The notes beneath the pieces were generated by a model, which worked only from the letters and a program-made list of their open reading frames with translations, had not been told where the DNA came from and made no database searches. DNA of 40,447 nucleotides from Planctomycetota bacterium (GTDB lineage Bacteria > Planctomycetota > Planctomycetia > Gemmatales > Gemmataceae). The stretch's first letter is position 1. Every line of letters starts with the position of its first letter. Shown here one piece after another: positions 1-6,797 of the stretch. The stretch spans positions 1 through 40,447 of the forward strand of contig QWOS01000135.1 in NCBI GenBank assembly GCA_003669555.1, written 5' to 3'. The translations under genes were made by a program, and so were the position numbers.

Positions 1-105
1 CAGCACTGCGAACCGTCGCCCATCTTTCTCCGACAATGTCTCGTAATAACCCCGCATCCGGGCTTCATTCTCTGGATCGACCTGTCTCTGAAATGCGAAT
101 GCCAT
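1..105 (-). CDS. Transposase N-terminus (partial, runs off window)
   Basis: The first 35 codons of a minus-strand gene are visible; the rest lies beyond position 1. The ATG at 105-103 is preceded by a strong ribosome binding site (AGCAGGAGG, about five bases upstream), which decides the start. The peptide begins MAFAFQRQVDPENEARM and continues with a YYETLSEKDGRRF segment. I recognise this last pattern from the N-termini of transposases common in planctomycetes (ISAzo13/IS630-like), but the catalytic domain is not in view, so the family is tentative. It lies next to a second insertion-sequence remnant at 434-650, which supports a mobile-element origin. Confidence 0.45.
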   Translation of the reverse strand, partial: MAFAFQRQVDPENEARMRGYYETLSEKDGRRFAVL

Positions 106-433
106 CCTTGGCCTCCTGCTGATGATTGATTCGCCTTCGATCTCCAACCCGGTTGGGTGTCTCGGCTATTCTAACGACTTCCGACACTTGTTGATGCGCC
201 AATCCTTAGCACCTTTTTATTGGTTGCGTCTGACTACTATGATGCCGCACAGTGTCAACCACCATTTTTCAGGTTCCTGCCAGATATAGGTCCGCTGCCG
301 AAGGAGATTGGGATTCAATCGGCTATTCGCGGTCACGGGCATTTGCCCGGCCGGGGGTGTCCGTTAAACGAACTGCGTTCTAGCCGGGTTCATTGAATAA
401 CCTCTGGTTTAAAAAAAGCCTGGGGGGTTGAAC
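106..433. other. Intergenic stretch between two insertion-sequence remnants
   Basis: No convincing gene is seen here. The segment holds the upstream region of the partial transposase at 1-105 and the leader of the IS66-type fragment at 434. The terminal inverted repeats of both elements should lie here. A possible end is the stretch around 250-285 (GCACAGTGTCAACCACC, then a T-run), but I cannot pair it with a second end inside the window. A short palindromic GC-rich segment (GGGCATTTGCCC) lies near 338-349. Confidence 0.4.
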
Positions 434-682
434 ATGATTTCACGGGATGGTGGGCGGTCAGGATATTGGGGACGGATTGTTGCGGGGCACACTGGGAGCG
501 GGTTGAGCATTGAGGCGTACTGTCAGCGGTGCGGGGTATCGAAAGCATCATTTTATCTCTGGCGGAAACGGCTTGGGATGTCCGGAGCTGCCCTGAAGCC
601 CAAAGCCGGCGGGAGACCCATGGGGCTTGTGCCGGTGCGGGTCAATCACTACAACTCTCCCATTTCTTTTAATAAATCTTGA
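434..682 (+). pseudogene. tnpA: IS66-family accessory protein TnpA, 3'-truncated
   Basis: The reading frame opens at ATG 434 (a TTG at 428 is in frame). Its first ~70 residues match the TnpA/OrfA accessory protein of IS66 elements: the helix-turn-helix stretch GLSIEAYCQRCGVSKASFYL followed by WRKRL, then the LVPVRV strand typical of the family. After LVPVRV (about position 642) similarity stops. The remaining 13 residues come from antisense reading of the methyltransferase-like gene to the right. IS66 tnpA is normally over 100 codons and is followed by tnpB and tnpC; neither is present. This is therefore a remnant whose right part was lost, or an end of an insertion that interrupted the neighbouring gene. 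The C-terminal end given is that of the accidental chimeric frame. Confidence 0.65.
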
Positions 683-1141
683 GCAAATGTCTGAAAGATA
701 TGCAGTATTCGTATTGCCTGTCTTAGCGCCAGTAAGAACTACCAAATCACATCGGTTTTCAAGAAGTTCAATAAGGTTAAAATCAAAGATTGATCCACAG
801 AAACCCTGCTTGCCAGGAGAAAGAAGAGGATCGATTCCTACGACATGGTATTCACTTGGATCTAAAATTGCTGCTAATTGTGATTCCCTTCCACATCCGA
901 TATCTATTACTAACTTTTTTCCAGGAGGCACGACAAACGGGGCCGGCGGCCACACCGACCCCCTTACCCGCCGAACCAATGGGCCCAGCACCCGAGTGAC
1001 AGGCACCAAACCGACAGCGGCCCCTCCAATCGCCTGCATCGCCTCATCGGAGCCCGTCTCGCAAGTGTCCTCGAACGCTTCATACAAACGTATAATGCCG
1101 CAGGTTGCAATGTTAATCACTGCCCCACCGTAAGCTTTCAC
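548..1141 (-). pseudogene. Methyltransferase-like protein, 3' end replaced by IS66 remnant
   Basis: The frame reads minus from a GTG at 1141 (GGGGAGG just upstream) to a stop at 548. An N-terminal hydrophobic segment (AYGGAVINIATCGIIRLYEAF, then a GGAAVGLVPVTRVLGPLVRRV region) is followed by WPPAPFVVPPG and then a Rossmann-type methyltransferase start: VIDIGCGRES (motif I), VVGIDPLL, DLVVLTGAKTG, and NGRVVVID. At about 640 the homologous part ends and the last ~30 residues are antisense to the IS66 fragment, so the original C-terminus is missing. The same frame stays open upstream of the GTG to a TAG at 1276-1274 without an ATG, and reads protein-like, so the 5' end may also be lost. The hydrophobic module plus VPPG junction plus enzymatic tail resembles the C-terminal architecture of polymorphic-toxin proteins; that is inference. 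Confidence 0.5.
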
Positions 1142-1290
1142 TGCCTCCCCATTCTTGCAGCTATCGTCATAGCTAGTTAAAATCGCGACCGTTGTCGATG
1201 ATATCGACGTTTCCAGGCGGGTGTTTTTTATGATGAGAGGCCCGTAATCGCGAAACGCAGTAGGTGGCGATTCCTAGGGGCGATAGTTGG

Positions 1291-1350
1291 TCTGCACCAG
1301 AGGGAGCTTCTGCACCAGAAGCAGCCAGAAGCAGTCTGCACCAGAAGCAG
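1291..1350. repeat. Short imperfect tandem repeat (TCTGCACCAGAAGCAG)
   Basis: Three copies of TCTGCACCAG occur at 1291, 1310 and 1335; the second and third continue as AAGCAG, and a partial CCAGAAGCAG lies between them at 1325-1334. The array sits just downstream of the HD-domain gene (minus strand, stop at 1360) and just upstream of the open frame of the methyltransferase-like gene. It looks like local slippage or a decayed coding repeat. No function is apparent. Confidence 0.6.
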
Positions 1351-1359
1351 CGAACCTGC

Positions 1360-2559
1360 TCAATCCTCACAGTATAAGGTAAGCGCACCACCCCAACTCA
1401 TGAGGATGGCAGTTTCTGCATCTGCAGATAGCTGTAGGCTCTGCAAAGCTGAGGCAACTCCTACAAACCATTTCGCAAGTGAATGCTTCTCATTTTCCGA
1501 TAGTTCATCGCGCCCAACTTCACGAATGAGCTGAGTGAGAATGGTACGAGGTGCTTTTTCTTCAGACAGCACGGCATTGAATAACTCGTTGTGATTCGTT
1601 GTGGCTCCGCTTAGCCCCATCAGATTAGAAATATCAGCGTCTGATAAAGTTGCCGGCAGGTGCGATGGGACTCTGCGAAGCAGATCAATCATGCTGTTGG
1701 CCCAGCCGGGAGGAAGAGCGAACTTGAAATTTTCGCTGAGCCCATCGATACTACCGTCGCAATACCCTCGAAGGTGGTGCACTAACAACTGCACAAATTT
1801 GCAGTTGTCATCGTCGACGCTCTGAAGAATAATAGCGCCGCATTCTCGAGCTAAAAACGACTGAAGTTTGTCACGCTCTCCCTGTTGGTTCCGCTCAGTC
1901 TGCTCTTTCAACAGCTCTCTTAGAATGTCCCACGTATGTTGTTCGGGCTGCAGAAGAGGGGTGACTTTCTTCACAAACCAAGCGACGGAGGCGGGGCTCT
2001 TTCCCTCTGTCACATTATCAATTAACTGAAATAGTGTGAATGTAGGTAGATCGACGATGCTCTTCAGAACGGGCAGCAATTTATCTTCTCTGCGGTTCTC
2101 ACCTTTGCGCCAGACCGAGAAGGGGACGTCGTGTAGTTGAGCAATTTGGCAAAGTGCTGCATCAGCACCCAGTCGACGGATAAACCCCGCACCAAGACTC
2201 GCGTGACTTTTGGCATGGTCTATTGGAACTCCCTTCAGCGATTCGCTTTTAAAGGTATCATGGGAGTGGATTATAACTTCAAGCCTTAGGATCATTTCTT
2301 CGCTGAGGGGGGAACCTAATCTCGCTTTTATGGCAATGATAGAATCGAGATTGCCCTCTAATTCACGTATGTGATTCGAGACTGTTCCTTCTGGGTGGCC
2401 GGGTCGCGGCTTTCCAAGCGCTACGCAGCGTTTATAATTGTCCGAATCCTTCAATGAGTTCAGTATCTCATGGTACCTGTTCGTCAAGTCCCCGACATTT
2501 AAAGACTCTTGGAGGATGTCTGCCCCAGGAGGTGAAGGTTTTTTCGCTGGGCCGTCCAC
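1360..2559 (-). CDS. HD-domain protein (putative metal-dependent phosphohydrolase)
   Basis: This 399-residue protein has an N-terminal HD domain. HPEGTVSNHI holds the first metal ligand (His63), HSHD gives the paired His100-Asp101, and SHASLGAGFIRRL supplies His119, followed by QLHD (His143-Asp144). The HPEG...H...HD...H arrangement is like that of the HD domain of tRNA nucleotidyltransferases and of an uncharacterised planctomycete HD family. HD proteins usually cleave phosphoesters of nucleotides or nucleic acids; the substrate here is unknown. The C-terminal ~190 residues are not recognised. The start is a GTG with no clear ribosome binding site, so the true N-terminus is uncertain; an overlapping ATG frame (start near 2564) ends soon after. 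It borders the insertion-sequence debris and may belong to an accessory region. Confidence 0.65.
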   Translation of the reverse strand: MDGPAKKPSPPGADILQESLNVGDLTNRYHEILNSLKDSDNYKRCVALGKPRPGHPEGTVSNHIRELEGNLDSIIAIKARLGSPLSEEMILRLEVIIHSHDTFKSESLKGVPIDHAKSHASLGAGFIRRLGADAALCQIAQLHDVPFSVWRKGENRREDKLLPVLKSIVDLPTFTLFQLIDNVTEGKSPASVAWFVKKVTPLLQPEQHTWDILRELLKEQTERNQQGERDKLQSFLARECGAIILQSVDDDNCKFVQLLVHHLRGYCDGSIDGLSENFKFALPPGWANSMIDLLRRVPSHLPATLSDADISNLMGLSGATTNHNELFNAVLSEEKAPRTILTQLIREVGRDELSENEKHSLAKWFVGVASALQSLQLSADAETAILMSWGGALTLYCED

Positions 2560-2621
2560 AACATTTGGTTTCCAGTTCCCCCATGCCTGAGCTCATCTAG
2601 CCGTTTTCCCCTAAATTCCCA

Positions 2622-2653
2622 AAAGCCAGTAGATTTTCGGCTGGCTTTTTTTT
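2622..2653 (+). terminator. Intrinsic terminator-like hairpin
   Basis: AAAGCCAG at 2622-2629 pairs with CTGGCTTT at 2641-2648 across an 11-base loop, followed by further T residues to 2653. This is a classical Rho-independent shape on the plus strand. No plus-strand gene ends just upstream, since the neighbour to the left is the minus-strand HD gene starting at 2559. It may end a non-coding or antisense transcript, or be left over from a lost gene. The remaining ~200 bases to the Rad52-like gene show no gene. Confidence 0.5.
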
Positions 2654-2856
2654 CAGGAAAGATTTTGTCTTGTGGCTGCAAGAAGAACTGAAGGGAAGCG
2701 GGGTGATGTGCTTGGATGCGCCAAATGAGGTAAAGACCCGGTGGGAAACGGGTTTTGAGGGGGGTAGCCATAGACTGCCGTATTCAACATAAAAAGCAAG
2801 AAAACCAGCCTTTTCTTGCCACCGGCAAGGATTTGGCGGTTGATTCAATAATAGCC

Positions 2857-3378
2857 ATGGATTCTGGTTTGAAGGTGGCATTTGAGGTAGTACCACCAGA
2901 TCAGTGTTTGCGCCAACCGAAGCGCCACCCGTCGGTGGTGGAGCTTTTGGCTGCACCTTTTTCCGAATCCCTAATTCGGTTCAAGCCCGGGGCATTTGCC
3001 GGTCGCCGGGCCCTTGCATTGCCCTATGTCGATGTTCGCGTGATTGAAGATCGCCTCGATGAGGTTTTGGGGCCTCGAAACTGGCAAGATGAATACGAAT
3101 GCCTTCCGGGTGGCTCCGTTACCTGCAAGTTGAAAATTCGGCTCGATGATGAGTGGATTACCAAGATGGATGTGGGCAGTGCCGCCGAGCACATGGATGA
3201 AGGCGACCGAAGAAAAGCAGCGTTTTCAGATGCTCTTAAAAGGGCCGCTGTCAAATTTGGTATCGGCCGTTACTTGTACCGGGTGGGTGGGCAGTGGATA
3301 GACTACGATCTCCACAAAAGGCAGTTTCTATTTCAGCCTAAATTGCAATCTGGGCCGGTGGTGTTTCTCAAACCATGA
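2857..3378 (+). CDS. Rad52/Rad22-family single-strand annealing protein
   Basis: This 173-residue protein matches the core of the Rad52/Rad22 family, which anneals complementary single-stranded DNA during recombinational repair and in phage recombination. Diagnostic stretches are ALALPYVDVRVIEDRLDEVL, the GPRNWQDEYECLPGGSVTCKL strand region, ITKMDVGSA, and the helix DRRKAAFSDALKRAAVKFGI with GRYLYR. I chose ATG 2857 because the family-like sequence (MDSGLKVAFEVVPPDQ) begins there. The frame is open back to 2755, but the extra residues look non-coding and have no ribosome binding site. No phage genes, exonuclease or RecT partner are nearby, so it appears to be a free-standing chromosomal copy. 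C-terminal residues after about 155 are weakly conserved. Confidence 0.8.
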   Translation: MDSGLKVAFEVVPPDQCLRQPKRHPSVVELLAAPFSESLIRFKPGAFAGRRALALPYVDVRVIEDRLDEVLGPRNWQDEYECLPGGSVTCKLKIRLDDEWITKMDVGSAAEHMDEGDRRKAAFSDALKRAAVKFGIGRYLYRVGGQWIDYDLHKRQFLFQPKLQSGPVVFLKP

Positions 3379-3484
3379 AATTAACTTACTTTTTCAGGAT
3401 TATGCATGACGGCACATCTTCTTGAGTGTAAAACCCATGAACAAGTTTAATTTGGAAATTGTCTGATTTGGGGGATGGTCAAGG

Positions 3485-5029
3485 ATGTCCGGTTTGCCAA
3501 CCACTGCGGGTCCCGAAGCTTCCCGGTCACTAAGCGATGCAGCCCGCCCAACACAAGTACGCTACGAGGTACTGGGTTGGGTCTGTGTGTTGGCGATGAT
3601 CACCTACCTGGACCGTGCCGCTTTTCCAAATGCGGAAAAACAAATCAAGGATGCCATGGGGGGCGATGTTTCCCAGTGGGCCTGGACTTTGGCGGCCTTC
3701 AATCTGGCCTACGCTTTGTTCGAAATTCCAACCGGCTATTTGGGTGATGTGTTTGGCCCAAGGGGTACCCTTATCAGGATAGTTTTGTGGTGGTCTTGTT
3801 TCACCGCGCTGACTGCATTTGCCGGGCTTCAAGTGGGTGGGGTGGTGCTGTTGGGGTTCTGGGGTTTGGTCGTGGTTCGGTTTCTTTTTGGTATGGGCGA
3901 GGCTGGAGCTTTTCCAAACATCACCCGTGCCTTGCACAACTGGTTGCCATATTCCGAAAGGGGTTGGGCCCAAGGGCTCTTGTGGACCACCGCAAGGCTG
4001 ATGGGAGGCCTAACCCCATTGGTTTGGTTATTACTGGTTGATAGCTTTGGCTTGCCATGGCGTGCGATTTTCCTGGTTTTTGGCGCTGTCGGGATCATTT
4101 GGTGCATTGGGTTTGCCATTCGGTTTCGTAACCGTCCATCCGATTGCCCTTGGGCAAATGATGCCGAGCGAAAACTGATCAACGAAGGTACCGCGGGTGC
4201 AACCGAGGCTGCTCACTCGGCGGTTCCATGGCGCAAAATTTTGCTCAACCCAGCCGTAATACTTCTGTCTATCGAATACTGCGCAATCAGTTTTTCGTGG
4301 TACTTCAACCTCAATTACTTGCCTGAAATCATGCGGGTCCAGTTCGGTGTGCCAAAAGGCGATGTCTTGGGAGCAATTTATAAGGGCGGGCCGCTAATTT
4401 TGGGAGCTGCTGGCTGTCTTATGGGTGGGTGGTTATCCGACCGACTTATTCGTAAGGGAGCAGGGGTCCGTTTGGGTCGGTCTTTACCCGGCATGGTGGG
4501 CACCGGTTTGGCTGCCCTGTGCTGTCTTCTGGCTACATTTCCCTTGATGGGTAATAGTGCATTACTGTTTGCCCTGGCTGTAGGCTTCTCAGGCTTTTTT
4601 AATGACCTCACTCTGGCAAGCTCTTGGTCGATCTGTCAGGACATAGGTCGTCGCCAAGCGGCAATAGTCGCTGGAACCATGAACATGGTTGGAAATCTTG
4701 GTGGATTTTTGGGCACGGTTTTTACTGGTTGGCTAATCGGCGGTTATCAGGCTGATTTCGCTAAACAAAATCAAATTGCCATTTCTGAAACCAATGCCAT
4801 TCAATGGGTTACCAAAGCTAAGGAGACTCTGGCCAATGAAGGTCAACCTGAAGCCACCAAGGAGGTAATTGATCAAAAGGCCCTGGGCCTTGAGCGTGAC
4901 GCAAGCCAAAAAGGTTTTCAGTTGAATTTGATGCTCAATGCCTTGGTTTATATAGTTGCATTCCTGTGCTGGCTTGGCATTGATGGGTCTAAACCCATTC
5001 TGGATGAGGAAGTTCCATCCACTGAATAG
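3485..5029 (+). CDS. Major facilitator superfamily transporter (ACS-like)
   Basis: A 514-residue inner-membrane transporter with about twelve hydrophobic helices. The YLDRAAFPNAEKQI segment after helix 1 and the GYLGDVFGPRGTLI loop between helices 2 and 3 (the MFS D-x-x-G-R/P-R signature region) match the anion:cation symporter branch, whose members take up sugar acids, phosphorylated sugars and other organic anions. The DRLIRKGAGVRLGR loop is the equivalent signature in the second half. Substrate cannot be told from sequence. A cytoplasmic insertion of about 65 residues rich in charged residues lies before the last helix (around residues 425-485). The gene stands alone, with a short 105-base gap after the Rad52-like gene and convergent to nfo. 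Confidence 0.85.
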   Translation: MSGLPTTAGPEASRSLSDAARPTQVRYEVLGWVCVLAMITYLDRAAFPNAEKQIKDAMGGDVSQWAWTLAAFNLAYALFEIPTGYLGDVFGPRGTLIRIVLWWSCFTALTAFAGLQVGGVVLLGFWGLVVVRFLFGMGEAGAFPNITRALHNWLPYSERGWAQGLLWTTARLMGGLTPLVWLLLVDSFGLPWRAIFLVFGAVGIIWCIGFAIRFRNRPSDCPWANDAERKLINEGTAGATEAAHSAVPWRKILLNPAVILLSIEYCAISFSWYFNLNYLPEIMRVQFGVPKGDVLGAIYKGGPLILGAAGCLMGGWLSDRLIRKGAGVRLGRSLPGMVGTGLAALCCLLATFPLMGNSALLFALAVGFSGFFNDLTLASSWSICQDIGRRQAAIVAGTMNMVGNLGGFLGTVFTGWLIGGYQADFAKQNQIAISETNAIQWVTKAKETLANEGQPEATKEVIDQKALGLERDASQKGFQLNLMLNALVYIVAFLCWLGIDGSKPILDEEVPSTE

Positions 5030-5079
5030 GGTTCTTGGTGACTCAATAAATTCTTTCGTAGATTTTTGTTGTTTTTCTT

Positions 5080-5937
5080 TCAAAGGAGATATTTCAGGTA
5101 CCGCAGGTTTACTAAGTCCATCGATTCATCTCCGCGCTCTTCTTTGGCAGTTTCCAGCACCATTGCCTTGTCAGCAAATGCCGGGTCCCTGACTAATTCC
5201 CTGAATCCTTCCTCCCCGACATGTCCCTCCCCTAAGTGGGCATGACGGTCCACACGGCAGCCAAGGGGTTTCTCCGAATCATTGATATGGAAGAAGTGCA
5301 GGTGGCCAATGCCGACAACCTTATCAAACTCGCGCATGGTTTGGCGGTAACTGCTGGCAGGGCTGATGGCATAACCTGCCGCAACAATATGGCAGGTGTC
5401 CAGGCAAATCCCCGTTTTCCAACTTTGGGGAGCGTGGTCAATTAATTCACGAAGGTGTTCAAATCGATGGCCCAAGGTGGAACCTTGGCCTGCAGTTGTC
5501 TCAAACAGCAGCCTTGCTTTGGGGTGCAAACCTTCCTTCTCCAGAGCGGTCAAACCTTCGGCTATTCGTCGCAATCCGGTCGCTTCACCGGTTCCAACAT
5601 GGGCCCCAGGGTGCACTACTAGAAAATCAAGGCCCAAAAGGTCGGCTCGCTCGAGCTCATCTCGAAGTGCTGCCTTCGATTTGATCCATAGCTCGTCGTT
5701 GGGGGATGCTAAATTAATCAAGTAGGAGTTGTGGGCTGCTATGGGGGCAATTCCCATTTTTTCTTTGGTTTTTCTAAATTTTTTGGCAACTTCAGGATCA
5801 ATAATTTTTCCTTTCCATTGGCTGGCGGTTTTGCTGAAGATTTGTAGGCTTTGGCAATCTAGGCGTTCCCCTTCGACCAAAGCCTGCTCAAATCCTTTGG
5901 CAATACTGGCGTGGACTCCAAATCGGGGCATTTTCAT
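5080..5937 (-). CDS. nfo: Endonuclease IV (AP endonuclease)
   Basis: This 285-residue TIM-barrel enzyme cuts DNA 5' of abasic sites and removes 3' blocking groups in base excision repair. All nine zinc ligands of the E. coli enzyme are present, mostly shifted by one residue: His69, His109, Glu146, Asp180, His183, His217, Asp230, His232 and Glu262. Signature stretches include HNSYLINLA, VVHPGAH, LDTCH and FHINDS. Length is typical. Two ATGs (codons 1 and 3) compete; AGGA lies three bases before the first and nine before the second, so translation may begin at 5931. The gene is convergent with the MFS gene and divergent from the methyltransferase at 6038. Confidence 0.95.
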   Translation of the reverse strand: MKMPRFGVHASIAKGFEQALVEGERLDCQSLQIFSKTASQWKGKIIDPEVAKKFRKTKEKMGIAPIAAHNSYLINLASPNDELWIKSKAALRDELERADLLGLDFLVVHPGAHVGTGEATGLRRIAEGLTALEKEGLHPKARLLFETTAGQGSTLGHRFEHLRELIDHAPQSWKTGICLDTCHIVAAGYAISPASSYRQTMREFDKVVGIGHLHFFHINDSEKPLGCRVDRHAHLGEGHVGEEGFRELVRDPAFADKAMVLETAKEERGDESMDLVNLRYLKYLL

Positions 5938-6037
5938 TTTCCTGCCTGTTTAAAAACCACGAGCGGATATTTCAATTGTTTCGCCAAACCCGAGGTCAGG
6001 ATATGCTTAAACAAAATTGTTGTCCGGAGGGATTGAT

Positions 6038-6781
6038 ATGCCTTGGTTCAGGTTCGTTGCCCGTTTCTTCATGATTTGGTTTCAGGTTGGAAATTTTGCC
6101 ATAGGGCAGGAGCCAGCCAAGCCAGCGGCTAACGCCCGCTATGAATTCAACCAGCGCCACGATCCTAACGGAATCGGTAAATTCTATTTAGGTCGCGAAA
6201 TAGCTTATGTCATGACTCACGAAGGTGCCGGGTGGCTCGATCGGACCGAAAGGGAGAAAGAGGAAAATCCCAAGAAACTTTTGGAAATGCTCAAAATCAA
6301 ACCCGATGCTGTAGTGGTCGATTTTGGTGCCGGGAGCGGATATTACACGTTACGCATGGCGGGTATGGTGCCCAAGGGTAAAGCGGTGGCAGTTGATATA
6401 CAGCCCGAGATGCTGGCGATTATTGAGCGCAAAATGAAAGCCGATGGCATTGGAAACATTGAGCTGGTTCGCAACACCGAGGACGATTCCAAATTGCCGC
6501 CGGCCTCAGCCGACCTGATAATTCTGGTGGATGTCTACCATGAGCTTTCCCTGCCATATGAAGTCACACGCTCTCTAGCGAAGGCGCTAAAACCGGGAGG
6601 TCGTTTGGTTCTGGTCGAATTTAGGCTTGAAGATCCAGAGGTTCCCATAAAACTGGTTCATAAGATGATTGAAAAACAGGTTCGGCGCGAGATGAAAGAA
6701 ATTCCTGAACTTGAGTTCGTTGAAACACTGAAAGATCTCCCTTGGCAGCATGTGATCATTCACAGGCGGAAGGCTGGATAA
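6038..6781 (+). CDS. Exported class I SAM-dependent methyltransferase-like protein
   Basis: The 247-residue product begins with a basic/hydrophobic leader (MPWFRFVARFFMIWFQVGNF, then AIGQEP), which looks like a Sec signal peptide. A methyltransferase fold follows: VVDFGAGSGYYTLRMA (motif I), AVDIQPEMLAII (motif II acidic residue), ADLIILVDVYHEL (motif IV) and LKPGGRLVLVEF (motif V). ATG 6038 was chosen because GGAGG lies seven bases upstream; a TTG 21 bases earlier is in frame but lacks a site. A methyltransferase with an export signal is odd, because S-adenosylmethionine is cytoplasmic; similar predicted proteins occur in planctomycetes. The next gene, a lipoprotein, follows after 16 bases and is probably co-transcribed. 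Confidence 0.8.
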   Translation: MPWFRFVARFFMIWFQVGNFAIGQEPAKPAANARYEFNQRHDPNGIGKFYLGREIAYVMTHEGAGWLDRTEREKEENPKKLLEMLKIKPDAVVVDFGAGSGYYTLRMAGMVPKGKAVAVDIQPEMLAIIERKMKADGIGNIELVRNTEDDSKLPPASADLIILVDVYHELSLPYEVTRSLAKALKPGGRLVLVEFRLEDPEVPIKLVHKMIEKQVRREMKEIPELEFVETLKDLPWQHVIIHRRKAG

Positions 6782-6797
6782 AAACGGGGGCAACGCC

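Noticed and set aside
627-1133. Long plus-strand frame opposite the methyltransferase-like gene
   Set aside because: Its product has no recognisable motif, while the minus frame carries a clear methyltransferase motif I.
2560-2620. Possible tRNA-like sequence on the minus strand
   Set aside because: The segment has superficial GG...GGAACTGG similarity to tRNA-Leu, but no acceptor stem or anticodon arm can be folded.
2499-2771. Minus-strand frame overlapping the start of the HD gene
   Set aside because: No motif, weak start, and it crosses the terminator hairpin; it might indicate a frameshifted N-terminus but nothing supports that.
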